Source: a virus | DNA length: 23,593 nt | Virus record (IMG/VR): IMGVR_UViG_3300024346_000523 | Location: 1 to 23,593 of that record | Strand: one strand, 5' to 3' | In this document: positions 1 to 8,496 of the stretch, one piece after another | Position numbering within the stretch: the first letter of the stretch is position 1 | How the letters are laid out: each line of letters opens with the position of its first letter | Made by a program: the position numbers and the translations under genes | The notes under the pieces: generated by a model | The model's input: only the letters and a program-made list of their open reading frames with translations | Told to the model about the DNA's origin: nothing | Databases searched by the model: none

Positions 1-2407
1 CCACGCCGGCAGTCGGCACAGCGCCAGCCGCTGTCCAAATCAAGCCAATGGCACCACTGACTGTGCCACTGTAAACTTGATCAATCCAATCGCCGTTTGC
101 GTCAGTGGCACGAATTGTGAAAACATAAGCGCCCGACGTGGTAGGCGTCCCAGAAATAACACCAGATACAGGGTTTAGCAACATGCCGACAGGCAGCGTG
201 CCTGATTGCACGGACCACGCGTATGGCGCCGTCCCGCCCGCGGCAGTAAAGGTTTCACTGGTCGGCGCGCCTTGCGTAAGCGTGATAGTAGCGGGAGAGA
301 TTGAGCCACCGGGAATGGGACCGGGACCGGCGCCAACAGTAGCATGAGCTATCCAACCAAAAGTACTACTATTATTTGCTTCTTTTACATACAACACTGT
401 TCCTGATGTGCCAGCCTGATCAGTGTATAAAGAACCAATATCTGCAAAAACTAATCCTTCTGGCGAGCCTGTACCACTCATCCATTTCGTCGCACCTGCT
501 CTAATAGAGATTTGATCATCTGCTGTAATACTTACTGGCTGTGCGTTGTTACCAACCATTGTATTATTTGTACCAGTTGTTATTGTATTACCAGATCGAT
601 AACCACTTGCTACGTTGTAGCTACCAGTTGTGTTACTGTTTAGTGCTTGATAACCACTTGCTACGTTGTAGCTACCAGTTGTGTTGCTGTAGAGTGATTG
701 AAAACCACTTGCTACGTTATCGACACCAGTTGTGTTGCTGTGTAGTGTGCTTCTACCAATTGCTACATTGTAGACACCAGTTGTGTTACTGTATAGTGAT
801 TCACGACCAAATGCTATGTTACTGTAACCAGTTGTGTTGAAGCGTAGTGAGTCATAACCAAATGCTACGTTATTAATACCAGTTGTGTTACTGAATAGTG
901 CTTGATAACCACTTGCTACGTTGTGGCCACCAGTTGTGTTAGCGTATAGTGCGTTTCTACCACTTGCTACGTTATAGTTACCTGTTGTGTTACTGTATAG
1001 TGCGTTAGTACCACTTGCTACGTTATAGTTACCTGTTGTGTTACTGTATAGTGCGTTAGTACCACTTGCTACGTTATTGTTACCAGTTGTGTTGCTGTAT
1101 AGTGCCTGAAAACCAGATGCTACGTTTTGACTGCCAGTAGTGTTGCTGTATAGTGATTGGCTACCAATTGCTGTATTTCTGGCACCAGTGGTGTTTGAAT
1201 TCAATGTCAACGCGCCGACAACAGTATTAGTCGTAACGTCACCTTCGCCACGACCAACGCGAACAATATCATGAACCCAAATATCATCAGGATATGACGT
1301 TGATCCAATTGAGTATGAGGACAATCTAACAACATTCAATCTTGCGCCCATGTCTAAATTGCCACCGGATAGTACCAGTTGATCCCCCGTAATAGTATAA
1401 GATACGATAGGCTCTTGGACAACACCATCTATATATACAAGTGCTTGATATTCATCATCCAAAGCATAAGGAAGAGTATACGTGCCTGTTGTATTATCTC
1501 CAATCCAATTGTCGTGACGTATATGACTAATTGGCACTAGGGTATCAATTTCAATTTCGTCGCCATTTGTTGTAACAGTAAGAGAATCGAATGGTCCAGA
1601 TGTTATTGTTCTAAACTCAGCCGGATTACCAGGAACAGGCGGCGCAACTAAAATTTCTTCGCCAGTTCCAATATTTGTTAAATCTAGATCAACTGTATAA
1701 GTATTTAACGCATCATTGTATACTGAGTTGATACCATAACTCATATTGAATAACTGATCTATTCTGTCGTCTACACGTTCATCGGTGAAATATAAGTTTG
1801 ATATGCCTTCATTCAAACCATCAGTCGTGATAGTAGTGAATGATCCAGTCACATCAAGGTCACCGTTTACAAAAGTATTAGCGGCATTTAGCTGCGTAAA
1901 TGTTGCCTGTGCAGGAGTTACGTCACCGATAACAGTATTATTAATATTGCCTGCGCGAGCGTCAATAGAGCCGTCACCCGTGGCTGAAAAGAATACAACT
2001 CCATTGTCCGATAAAACATCGCCAGTGTATCCGTTAACGGCAACTATGCTTCCAAAATAACCAGTGCCGTCAGTATGAAAATCATTTCCCCAAATCGTCC
2101 ATCGATCTAATATTTCATCCCAAGAAAACTGAGCATTTGTTTGACCATCACGCCACGCTTCGATTCCTTCAAAATCTGATTGAGGAGTAACACCAGTCGA
2201 ATCATAACCAATAAGAATATGGTCATCCTTGAATGTCACCGTTTCGGTGTCTACAGTCGTGGATGTACCTTCGACCCAAAGATTACCTTCAATTTTGACT
2301 GTGCCACTTGTACTTTTGATAATACCTTCGCCTGTATTACCAACATCTAAAACAATCTTATCGCCTTTTAGAAATAATCTGTCACCAAACTTAATTTGCT
2401 CTGCCAT
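1..2407 (-). CDS. Long tail-fibre/structural protein with YadA-head-like repeats and Ig-like domain (C-terminus cut by window edge)
   Basis: An open leftward frame of about 802 codons starts at ATG 2405-2407, behind an AAGGTG ribosome site, and runs off the left edge. The N-terminus (MAEQIKFGDRLFLKGDKIV) and the segment NLYFTDERVDDRI near residue 205 are typical of neck, whisker or tail-fibre proteins of marine T4-like phages. From about residue 400 to 614 there are about thirteen 16-residue repeats of the form SNTTGxxNVAxGxxAL. These resemble the left-handed beta-roll of trimeric autotransporter (YadA) heads, which is also found in phage fibres. Residues of about 690-780 match a putative Ig fold (He_PIG type: PYAWSVQSGTLPVG ... 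SGVISGTPTTSG). The role is inferred to be host attachment as a trimeric fibre. The gene lies behind the capsid terminator and has its own late-type promoter. The last 350 bases are clearly more GC-rich than the rest. The family is fairly sure; the exact fibre position is not. Confidence 0.8.
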   Translation of the reverse strand, partial: MAEQIKFGDRLFLKGDKIVLDVGNTGEGIIKSTSGTVKIEGNLWVEGTSTTVDTETVTFKDDHILIGYDSTGVTPQSDFEGIEAWRDGQTNAQFSWDEILDRWTIWGNDFHTDGTGYFGSIVAVNGYTGDVLSDNGVVFFSATGDGSIDARAGNINNTVIGDVTPAQATFTQLNAANTFVNGDLDVTGSFTTITTDGLNEGISNLYFTDERVDDRIDQLFNMSYGINSVYNDALNTYTVDLDLTNIGTGEEILVAPPVPGNPAEFRTITSGPFDSLTVTTNGDEIEIDTLVPISHIRHDNWIGDNTTGTYTLPYALDDEYQALVYIDGVVQEPIVSYTITGDQLVLSGGNLDMGARLNVVRLSSYSIGSTSYPDDIWVHDIVRVGRGEGDVTTNTVVGALTLNSNTTGARNTAIGSQSLYSNTTGSQNVASGFQALYSNTTGNNNVASGTNALYSNTTGNYNVASGTNALYSNTTGNYNVASGRNALYANTTGGHNVASGYQALFSNTTGINNVAFGYDSLRFNTTGYSNIAFGRESLYSNTTGVYNVAIGRSTLHSNTTGVDNVASGFQSLYSNTTGSYNVASGYQALNSNTTGSYNVASGYRSGNTITTGTNNTMVGNNAQPVSITADDQISIRAGATKWMSGTGSPEGLVFADIGSLYTDQAGTSGTVLYVKEANNSSTFGWIAHATVGAGPGPIPGGSISPATITLTQGAPTSETFTAAGGTAPYAWSVQSGTLPVGMLLNPVSGVISGTPTTSGAYVFTIRATDANGDWIDQVYSGTVSGAIGLIWTAAGAVPTAGV
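565..1205 (-). repeat. 48-bp coding repeats (about 13 copies) in the tail-fibre gene
   Basis: The unit is 48 bp (16 codons), encoding SNTTG-xxNVAxG-xxALY. Copies vary mainly at the two residues after NTTG and at the two to three residues before the aliphatic position. Two adjacent copies around 960-1065 are nearly identical in DNA, which suggests recent duplication. Confidence 0.85.
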
Positions 2408-2437
2408 TATTAAACACCTTGAATGCTATACTAATAC

Positions 2438-2445
2438 TATTTATC
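2438..2445 (-). promoter_or_regulatory. Late-type promoter box for the tail-fibre gene
   Basis: On the minus strand this reads GATAAATA, one base from the T4 late -10 element TATAAATA. It lies 31 bases upstream of the tail-fibre start codon and downstream of the capsid terminator. This explains how the fibre gene is transcribed separately. It is one of six such intergenic boxes in the window. Confidence 0.55.
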
Positions 2446-2462
2446 AATAATACTACATATAA

Positions 2463-2491
2463 AAAAATAGGCGCCGACGGCGCCTATTTTT
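2463..2491 (-). terminator. Strong intrinsic terminator after the capsid gene
   Basis: A perfect 13-bp stem (core AATAGGCGCC / GGCGCCTATT) with a GAC loop lies 23 bases beyond the capsid stop codon. A run of seven T follows on the minus strand. The A/T flanks pair too, so it could also work rightward. It insulates the capsid operon from the tail-fibre gene. Confidence 0.9.
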
Positions 2492-2513
2492 ATTAAACCT
2501 TTTAGATTGTCTA

Positions 2514-3677
2514 TTAAACGAATGATAGAGAACCTGTTGGGATTTCGATTTTAGAAACGTAATCCGCTGCGTTACCTAGAGTAGACGCTGTGTTTGTTAG
2601 AGCAACATAGCCGTAACGAGTCATGAAGGACACAACTGGTTCCATTGTATGTGGATCAATAACAACACCAGAAGACATTAGAGGTACGTATGGGCAATAG
2701 AACGCTGCTGCGTCGATTTCGCCTTGACCTTTGTAGCCCAGAATAACTGGAGCATCGTCTGCTGCGTATGTGTTAACATAAACACGCATTGTGCCATTTA
2801 GAGTACCAGCAAACTTAGTGTTTGTTGGTGCTTCGAATGTACCCTCGGTTGTACGAGCGAATGCAGATGTTGTAGCGGACTGTAGAACAGTTAGTGCCGA
2901 TGGGGAAACAACTGCCCAGTTAGCAGCGCCGCGACGTGTACGCTGTGCGACTAGGTTAGCTTGCTGGTTGAGTAGAGTTGCTAGAACTGCGTGACGATCA
3001 CCAACGAATGTAGCTGTACCTGTGAAAGGTGCAGTCATGTCGAATGTTGCGCCAGTTGTTGCTAGATTTTCTAGAGAACCTAGAACCTCTTGGTCGATTT
3101 CTGCTGTGATTTCCATAGCAAGTGCTGCCATGATTTCAGCTTCGATGTCTAGACCGTGCATTGAGTTTGCGTCCTGAGCCGCTTCAAATGTCCAGCGTGC
3201 GGATAGCTTACGAGTTTTTGCTTCAACTGTCTGCTTTAGCACCTGTACGGACATACGGTTACCTGGGTGACCTTCAAGAACTGCTGTAGGAGCGCCTTGA
3301 CCTGGTAGTTCACCAGAGTATGCCTTAGCAATATCAAACGGGGATAGTGCTTCGGAACCTGCTGTTGCACCATTAGATGTATCAGAATAACGAATACGTA
3401 GAGTATGAATCTGACCAACTGGTCCAGACATTGGCTGAACACCAATTAGTTCGTTAGCAATAACCGTTGGCATAACACGACGAATAACAGGTAGAATAAC
3501 CTTGTTAAGCGTAGCGATATTACCTGCCTGAGTTGCGCCCATTGTTGCATTCTCTGTAAGAGCAATGCGAGTATTTTCAAGAACTGCCGACATAACATCA
3601 CGCTTGTTGCCTTCTAGACCTTCTAGAAGTGCGCCAGATGTTGTCTCCCAATTCTTACCTTCAAAAAGATTTTCCAT
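2514..3677 (-). CDS. 23: Major capsid protein, T4 gp23 family
   Basis: A protein of 387 residues, matching gp23-type capsid proteins in the segments IGVQPMSGPVGQIHTLRIRY and FEAAQDANSMHGLDIEAEIM. T4 gp23 is about 520 residues, so this is a compact version that probably lacks an insertion domain. The N-terminal stretch of about 42 residues looks like a propeptide. It ends in L-T-E (residues 40-42), fitting the (I/L)xE cleavage rule of the T4 prohead protease, whose homologue is encoded three genes upstream. The protein forms the hexamers of the head shell. An AAGGAG site precedes ATG 3677, and the gene follows the scaffold gene by 10 bases. The strong terminator downstream fits high expression. 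No separate vertex protein (gp24) gene is seen here. Confidence 0.95.
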   Translation of the reverse strand: MENLFEGKNWETTSGALLEGLEGNKRDVMSAVLENTRIALTENATMGATQAGNIATLNKVILPVIRRVMPTVIANELIGVQPMSGPVGQIHTLRIRYSDTSNGATAGSEALSPFDIAKAYSGELPGQGAPTAVLEGHPGNRMSVQVLKQTVEAKTRKLSARWTFEAAQDANSMHGLDIEAEIMAALAMEITAEIDQEVLGSLENLATTGATFDMTAPFTGTATFVGDRHAVLATLLNQQANLVAQRTRRGAANWAVVSPSALTVLQSATTSAFARTTEGTFEAPTNTKFAGTLNGTMRVYVNTYAADDAPVILGYKGQGEIDAAAFYCPYVPLMSSGVVIDPHTMEPVVSFMTRYGYVALTNTASTLGNAADYVSKIEIPTGSLSFV

Positions 3678-3687
3678 CTTTATCTCC

Positions 3688-4806
3688 TTAGTTAAGACCT
3701 GCTAATTTCTTTAGCTGGATGATATCAGCATCATTACTTTGGGATTCAACTAAAACGCTTGCTTTCACATTGCGATCACCTGTATGTTCAGTAACTTTGC
3801 CTTCGGTTAAAATATTTGTGTCAGAGGTCTTCTCTTTCACATTTTCATTAAGAACTGCCGGTAGATATTTCTTAAAAGCAGTTTTCAATTTTGTTGTGTG
3901 TACTGATTCAAGTAAATCAGTCATCACTTCACGCTTAGATTTAGATAGTGGAGCTAATAGACCTTCTAGAACCTGATTACGGTTCATACGCTCTGTTAAC
4001 GCACGTTCTTTCTTATGCGATTCAGTAATAACATTTTCTTTTTCAGTAACAATGTTTTCTAGTCTGGAAATCACTTTAGCAGCTTCATTCAATTTAGAAT
4101 TCATTCTAGCAACTTGTGTACCCTCATTTAAGTGGGATGCCATGAATTCGCCGGTGAATGCCTCAAAGATACGACGACCGAAATCGTTTTGTTTCGCTTC
4201 TTGGATATCTTCCTTCAGTGCTGTAAGTTCACTTGTTAGGGCAGTGTTGATTGTAGATTCAACCAATCCTGCGGAACGCCGAATAAAGTCTTTACGAGTT
4301 TTATTCAATAGTTCTTTTCCTTCAGCAACCATACGCACTTTGGTTTCAACCAATTCACGCTTATCTTCATGGAATTCTGCCAATTCGCGTGAAAGTTGCT
4401 TAACTACGAAAGTCTTAGTTGTTTCTAGACTTTCATTCATTTTCGCACGATCATCACGAAGCTCTTTAATTTCCTTAACTAATTGTTGGTTAATGAAACC
4501 TTCGAGAAATTTCGCATGTTCTTTAATCGATTTGCGATATGCTACGCGTTCCGAGATTAATGCTTTTCTGTCTTCCATGAATTCTGCTAACTCACCACGG
4601 ATAGTGCCGTCAAGCATCTTATCCATAGTTTCTACGATAGCAGTCTTATCATGTTCGTACTTTTGAGCATACTCCTCACGAAGTTCAGACGTAATTTCTT
4701 CTCTAGCTTCAACCAGTTTTGCTTCCCAAGCTTCCGTTATTTGTGCACCAGCTTCTTCTGTTAGTACACCGGACTCAAGAAGACCAGCAAGGAATTCGTT
4801 TGCCAT
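3688..4806 (-). CDS. 22: Prohead core scaffolding protein, T4 gp22-like
   Basis: A 372-residue charged protein, mostly predicted helix and coiled coil (Glu/Lys/Arg-rich heptads at about residues 20-190 and 240-290). It sits exactly between the protease and the capsid gene, as gene 22 does in T4. It contains many (I/L)xE motifs (for example VLTE, QITE, VITE, ILTE) that could be cut by the gp21-type protease during head maturation. The assigned role is the internal core on which the capsid shell assembles and which is then degraded. Identification relies on position and coiled-coil character more than on a recognised signature. It is longer than T4 gp22 (about 270 residues). AGGAG lies upstream of ATG 4806. 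Confidence 0.8.
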   Translation of the reverse strand: MANEFLAGLLESGVLTEEAGAQITEAWEAKLVEAREEITSELREEYAQKYEHDKTAIVETMDKMLDGTIRGELAEFMEDRKALISERVAYRKSIKEHAKFLEGFINQQLVKEIKELRDDRAKMNESLETTKTFVVKQLSRELAEFHEDKRELVETKVRMVAEGKELLNKTRKDFIRRSAGLVESTINTALTSELTALKEDIQEAKQNDFGRRIFEAFTGEFMASHLNEGTQVARMNSKLNEAAKVISRLENIVTEKENVITESHKKERALTERMNRNQVLEGLLAPLSKSKREVMTDLLESVHTTKLKTAFKKYLPAVLNENVKEKTSDTNILTEGKVTEHTGDRNVKASVLVESQSNDADIIQLKKLAGLN

Positions 4807-4820
4807 ATTGGTTTCTCCTA

Positions 4821-5450
4821 TTACAGTTTAAGCTCTTTAATGAACTTAACTATTTCCTCTGATAGATACTTTTGAGCAGTCCTATCACTTTGTACATTTT
4901 GTGCCAACTGCCAAGTATTGTAGCCGCCACGCATGTTCATTAATCCTTCGTAAATCGCTTTCGGATAAGCTTCTGGTGCACTTGGTTGCGCAACAATGTC
5001 TACCGTAACAATTTCGAAGTTACTGACCTTTCCGTCTGCCCCAACTTCACCAGACCCTCTAGAGGAGACACCCAATTGGGCGCCTGACTCTATAAGTGTT
5101 CTAATGATGTTGCCCATAGGAGTAGGTACAATTTTTAGTTTGCCATGACCGTTAGGACCATCCATCCACATATTCTCAATTATATGTGATACACGATCTA
5201 CATTTACTGTTAGTTCCGGTGGATGATCACATTCACCAAGAACTGGAAAGCCTTCCGAAATCTTTTTCTGTACCGATTCAACAGCACTGGCGATCTCCTG
5301 GATAGGATAAACACGCTTGTTAGCATTCTCAACCCCACCCTGAACAAAGATACCTTCCATAAACATATCCTTATTGCCGTCATCACTCTCAACAATGCGA
5401 GACTTTACAGCGGCTTGATTATGGGATAATCTTTCAATAAGAACGGTCAT
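4821..5450 (-). CDS. 21: Prohead maturation protease, T4 gp21 (peptidase U9/S78-like)
   Basis: A 209-residue serine protease of the T4 prohead type. The segment VLGECDHPPEL carries the likely catalytic His (H76), and LGVSSRGSGEV carries the likely nucleophile Ser (S129 or S130). Both are arranged as in herpesvirus-like prohead proteases. It would cleave scaffold, core and capsid propeptides at (I/L)xE sites. The frame is open back to TTG 5462, but the GGAG ribosome site lies inside that extension, six bases before ATG 5450, so 5450 is chosen as the start. The gene lies between the acidic core protein and the scaffold, as in T4. Confidence 0.93.
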   Translation of the reverse strand: MTVLIERLSHNQAAVKSRIVESDDGNKDMFMEGIFVQGGVENANKRVYPIQEIASAVESVQKKISEGFPVLGECDHPPELTVNVDRVSHIIENMWMDGPNGHGKLKIVPTPMGNIIRTLIESGAQLGVSSRGSGEVGADGKVSNFEIVTVDIVAQPSAPEAYPKAIYEGLMNMRGGYNTWQLAQNVQSDRTAQKYLSEEIVKFIKELKL

Positions 5451-5471
5451 AAGCTTCTCCAATCAATAATA

Positions 5472-6287
5472 TTAAACTACAGATTTCTTGTTAGTAACTG
5501 ACTTTTTATTAACGCCATCATCGCCTTCTTTTGCGCTGTGGTTCTTAAAAGCAGGTGCTTTTTTATTGCCAGAAACATTTACATTTTTTGTAGCCATATC
5601 TTTTGGCGAATCGCCTTTGCCACCCTTGGTGTTGCTTGCTGTCATTTTGACAGGAGCAGCATTAGAGTCGTCGCCTGGACGCTTTGGGTTATGATTGTTA
5701 GGAGATGCTTTACCGTCGCCGTTATCGCCTTCTTTAGCCGATACAGTGTCAACGTATTCACGTAGAGATTCTTCAATCTCTTCTTCGTCATCTTCTTCGT
5801 CATCTGATTCTTCATCATCCATGTCCATGTCTTCATCATCCATGTCCATGTCTTCATCATCAGCATCACCTGCCATTATTTGTGCGAATTCTGCTTCTAG
5901 TTCTGCCATCGCAGATTCTAGATCATCAACACGCGCCTCAACTGGCTCGTCTTCAACGCCTAACTCGTCACCCATATCCATGTCGTCGCCCATGTCGTCC
6001 ATCTCTAGATCGTCCATAGCTTCTTCATCATCCATTGGGTCTTCATCATAGAATTCTTCAGTATCAATTTCTTCATCGTACTGATCAGCGTCATCTTCGC
6101 CAAATTCTTCATAAGATTCATCAATTTCTTCCAAATCCTCTTCTACAACTCCATCACTTTCCGCTAACATATCAGCAAGGATTTCACGCGCATTTTCCAC
6201 AATAAAATTGTGAAGTAGCTCTTCCGCTGCCTCATGTTCTTCGTTGATCTTGAGTTCTAGGACTTGTTCTAGCACTGTTCTAGACAT
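5472..6287 (-). CDS. Very acidic prohead core protein candidate (gp68/gp67 position)
   Basis: A 271-residue protein. Its middle (about residues 45-175) is almost entirely Asp, Glu and Met, including the repeated EDMDMDD. The C-terminal 90 residues are the reverse: Lys/Asn/Gly-rich, disordered and basic, ending in KKSVTNKKSVV. An N-terminal helix (EQVLELKINEEHEAAEELLHNFI) begins the protein. It lies between portal and protease, where T4 carries the small core proteins gp67 and gp68, so a role in the prohead core is inferred. An internal repeat in the DNA (about 5818-5860) encodes the DMDMDDE units. AAGGAG precedes ATG 6287. No enzymatic motif is seen. Confidence 0.6.
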   Translation of the reverse strand: MSRTVLEQVLELKINEEHEAAEELLHNFIVENAREILADMLAESDGVVEEDLEEIDESYEEFGEDDADQYDEEIDTEEFYDEDPMDDEEAMDDLEMDDMGDDMDMGDELGVEDEPVEARVDDLESAMAELEAEFAQIMAGDADDEDMDMDDEDMDMDDEESDDEEDDEEEIEESLREYVDTVSAKEGDNGDGKASPNNHNPKRPGDDSNAAPVKMTASNTKGGKGDSPKDMATKNVNVSGNKKAPAFKNHSAKEGDDGVNKKSVTNKKSVV

Positions 6288-6366
6288 TTATTATCTCCTT
6301 GTAACATCAATATAAACCACGTAAAGTGGCAAGTTTGTAGAAACCACTTTATCTGTTTCATAAATC

Positions 6367-6374
6367 TATTTAGC
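6367..6374 (-). promoter_or_regulatory. Weak variant late promoter box upstream of the acidic core gene
   Basis: The minus strand reads GCTAAATA, two bases from TATAAATA. It lies 80 bases upstream of the 6287 start and just downstream of the hairpin at 6401-6428, so it could restart transcription. It is a weak match. Confidence 0.25.
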
Positions 6375-6400
6375 TGGGAAATAATATTTACATAGAGAAA

Positions 6401-6428
6401 TGCGCCAAAACCTGTTGTTTTTGGCGCA
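6401..6428 (-). terminator. Hairpin, possible partial terminator in the head operon
   Basis: A perfect 10-bp stem (TGCGCCAAAA / TTTTGGCGCA) with an 8-base loop lies in the 196-base gap between the small basic gene and the acidic core gene. On the minus strand it is followed only by TTTCTCT, so termination may be incomplete. The rest of the gap (6288-6483) shows a smaller CCAC/GTGG hairpin near 6318 and no gene. Confidence 0.5.
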
Positions 6429-6483
6429 TAGTATATATTTAGAAAAAAAGTCGCACGCATAAGTGCTAACTTAAAATAAAATG

Positions 6484-6705
6484 TTACATCTCACCCATGC
6501 TGTCTCCACCGTCATCGCCGGTGTTATATATCTTCACAAGAACACCTTTCTTCATTTCTTGCTCATACTTTCTATATTCGCGAATTTTACGAAGCCGCGA
6601 AATATGCATCAGAGTCATACGGCTACGCCTGGTATCCGATAACTCTTGCTTACTGTGTTCATCCTTTTCAGGAGAATAATTTTCTTTTATATCTTGATAT
6701 CTCAT
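6484..6705 (-). CDS. Small basic protein after portal (T4 gp67 position)
   Basis: A 73-residue protein with a strongly basic helical centre (TRRSRMTLMHISRLRKIREY) and an acidic, Gly-rich tail. Small proteins with a similar basic Arg/Lys/Leu helix lie next to the portal gene in many T4-like phages, at the place of T4 gene 67. A head-core or portal-associated role is therefore likely by position. There is no clear ribosome site before ATG 6705. Instead, a late-promoter-like CATAAATA ends only five bases upstream, which would put the transcript start at or near the start codon. The coding call is supported by the position and by the biased, charged composition. Confidence 0.65.
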   Translation of the reverse strand: MRYQDIKENYSPEKDEHSKQELSDTRRSRMTLMHISRLRKIREYRKYEQEMKKGVLVKIYNTGDDGGDSMGEM

Positions 6706-6710
6706 ATATC

Positions 6711-6718
6711 TATTTATG
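6711..6718 (-). promoter_or_regulatory. Late-type promoter box between portal and the small basic gene
   Basis: The minus strand reads CATAAATA, in the 20-base gap after the portal stop codon. It is oriented towards the core/protease/scaffold/capsid genes. It is so close to ATG 6705 that the resulting message would be leaderless for that gene. Confidence 0.5.
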
Positions 6719-6725
6719 CTTCCGA

Positions 6726-8438
6726 CTATTCATCGGGTGCATTCTCTGCTCCGGAAATCGGAGATTCTGTTCCTTCTTCTCCTCCGTCCATGTCCACATC
6801 ATCAAAATTAAAATCTTCTTCTCCGCCAGGCATGCCACCCGGTGGTGGTGCTGCACCAACTGATTTCAATCCATCAAAATCATTATTATCAATATCATTA
6901 TCACCTCTCTCGGCAAGAAGCATTTTTTCATTTTCAAGAATTTCATCTTCAGTCATGCCAAGATACCGCTTCAACGCAAACCTAGTGCTAATATATGGTG
7001 CTTCCGTTATAGTCGTAAATACGTTCATCGCAGTAGCATCCATGTCAAGTTGACGATACTTGCCGAAGTTCTGTGGTTCGTTGAACCGCATCTTAAATAA
7101 CGATGCTTCTACCTCAACACCACGATGCTTACAAAATCTCTTAAACTCTCGATCAAGCTCGTCAACAATCAATGACTGTAATCTCTCAATAAACTTACCA
7201 AATCGAAACTCTTGAATCATTGCAGTACCTACACGACCATCATTAATTACCGCTGTTCCATCTTCAGGACCAGTAGGCAAATATGACGACGGAACACGCA
7301 AGCCACGCATTAGTTTGTTGTTAAAATATTTTAAGTCATCAATCTGGCCAAGATTTTCACCTCCTGGCAATGTCTCTACTTTTGATCCTCTACCTTCTGA
7401 TGTTTGAGCAAAGAAGAAATCCTCCATAATCGATAAAGGATTGTAGGTACTGTCCATTATTGTATTGCCATCAGTGTTGCGACTTGGCATTCTGCGTTGA
7501 TGAATCTGGTTCTTAATACGCTCAAGATGTTGGTTTGCTTTGTGAGTAGGCATATTGCCAGTATCAATGTAAAAGACCCTACGTTCTGGTGCTCTTTGAA
7601 CACGATAGATCAACAAAGCATCCTCAAGAAGTTCTTTTTGCTTAAATACTTTGAATATTGGCTCAAGAATACTGTTACCGAAAGGCCAGAAAGCGTCAAC
7701 CCCCTCATTTAATGAAAGATGAATAATATGCTTTGCCTCAATAGCAGTCGTGCTTTCATTCTTGGTGAATCTGCCTCCAGCAGATAGAGAACTCGATGAA
7801 ACACTCGCAGTTGAAGCAGCATGAGATGATCCGGCTGATCCTACTGGCGCAATACCAGCCCTCGTTAGTTTAGATTGATCCATTGTAATGGACATATTTT
7901 GAAGGTTCAAATCTATATCACGAATAAAATATGCCTCTTTTTTCTTGCCGCGACCTTCATTCACAACAATCTTTTCAATGTTACTAGGATTTACCCAATA
8001 CATCTTATATGTTTCTGGATCACGAACAAATACTTGATCACCATATTTTACAGCATTGCGAAATATACGAAATATCCTTTTAGACATATCATTCAATGAA
8101 ATCCATTGCGCAAGTGTATTGGTAAGAACTTCACTTTCACTATCAGTTGGCGATTCAGTGTATTCCAAAACAAATGGCAAACCATTTTCTTCATTCTTTA
8201 ATGTGCTAAACTCTGCGATAATATCAAGAGCAGCATTGATCTCACTATCAAGATCCATCATATCAAACTGATTATATCGTTGTACACGATTTGGCTGACC
8301 TTGATATACTTCCGGTAACCATTTGTTGACCGAAGCAGATGAACTAGCAGATGATCCCGAACTATTGTAGGATTCGCTTCCCTGCTGCGCAGCTTTAATC
8401 ATATCGTGCGTTTTAAAATATTTTTTCCAAGTCGCCAT
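6726..8438 (-). CDS. 20: Portal vertex protein, T4 gp20 family
   Basis: A 570-residue protein with gp20 signatures: INAALDIIAEFSTL near residue 88, the wing/stem segment YRVQRAPERRVFYIDTGNMP, and the following HLERIKNQIHQRRMP. T4 gp20 is 524 residues, and the extra length is mostly in an Asp/Gly/Pro-rich C-terminal tail (after about residue 520) and a Ser-rich stretch near residues 205-225. The dodecameric portal nucleates head assembly and is the channel for DNA packaging. ATG 8438 follows AAGGAAAG. A sigma70-like promoter lies just upstream, making this the first gene of the head operon. Confidence 0.96.
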   Translation of the reverse strand: MATWKKYFKTHDMIKAAQQGSESYNSSGSSASSSASVNKWLPEVYQGQPNRVQRYNQFDMMDLDSEINAALDIIAEFSTLKNEENGLPFVLEYTESPTDSESEVLTNTLAQWISLNDMSKRIFRIFRNAVKYGDQVFVRDPETYKMYWVNPSNIEKIVVNEGRGKKKEAYFIRDIDLNLQNMSITMDQSKLTRAGIAPVGSAGSSHAASTASVSSSSLSAGGRFTKNESTTAIEAKHIIHLSLNEGVDAFWPFGNSILEPIFKVFKQKELLEDALLIYRVQRAPERRVFYIDTGNMPTHKANQHLERIKNQIHQRRMPSRNTDGNTIMDSTYNPLSIMEDFFFAQTSEGRGSKVETLPGGENLGQIDDLKYFNNKLMRGLRVPSSYLPTGPEDGTAVINDGRVGTAMIQEFRFGKFIERLQSLIVDELDREFKRFCKHRGVEVEASLFKMRFNEPQNFGKYRQLDMDATAMNVFTTITEAPYISTRFALKRYLGMTEDEILENEKMLLAERGDNDIDNNDFDGLKSVGAAPPPGGMPGGEEDFNFDDVDMDGGEEGTESPISGAENAPDE

Positions 8439-8461
8439 TTGTTTTCTTTCCTTAATGTCGT

Positions 8462-8490
8462 ATTATACCATACTTATCGATATTTTACAA
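8462..8490 (-). promoter_or_regulatory. Sigma70-type promoter for the head operon
   Basis: On the minus strand, TTGTAA (8485-8490) and TATAAT (8462-8467) are 17 bases apart. A TGG before the -10 gives an extended -10. It is 24 bases upstream of the portal start codon. Confidence 0.65.
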
Positions 8491-8496
8491 GTGCTA

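Noticed and set aside
541-840. Rightward 99-codon frame over the fibre repeats
   Set aside because: It is the antisense of the 48-bp tail-fibre repeats, which stay open on both strands.
5695-6051. Rightward Ser-rich 118-codon frame
   Set aside because: It is the antisense of the Asp/Glu-rich core protein; poly-Ser is the expected mirror of GAT/GAC/GAA codons.
6269-6460. Leftward 63-codon frame between the small basic and acidic core genes
   Set aside because: It overlaps the next start codon, contains the 6401-6428 hairpin and has no ribosome site.
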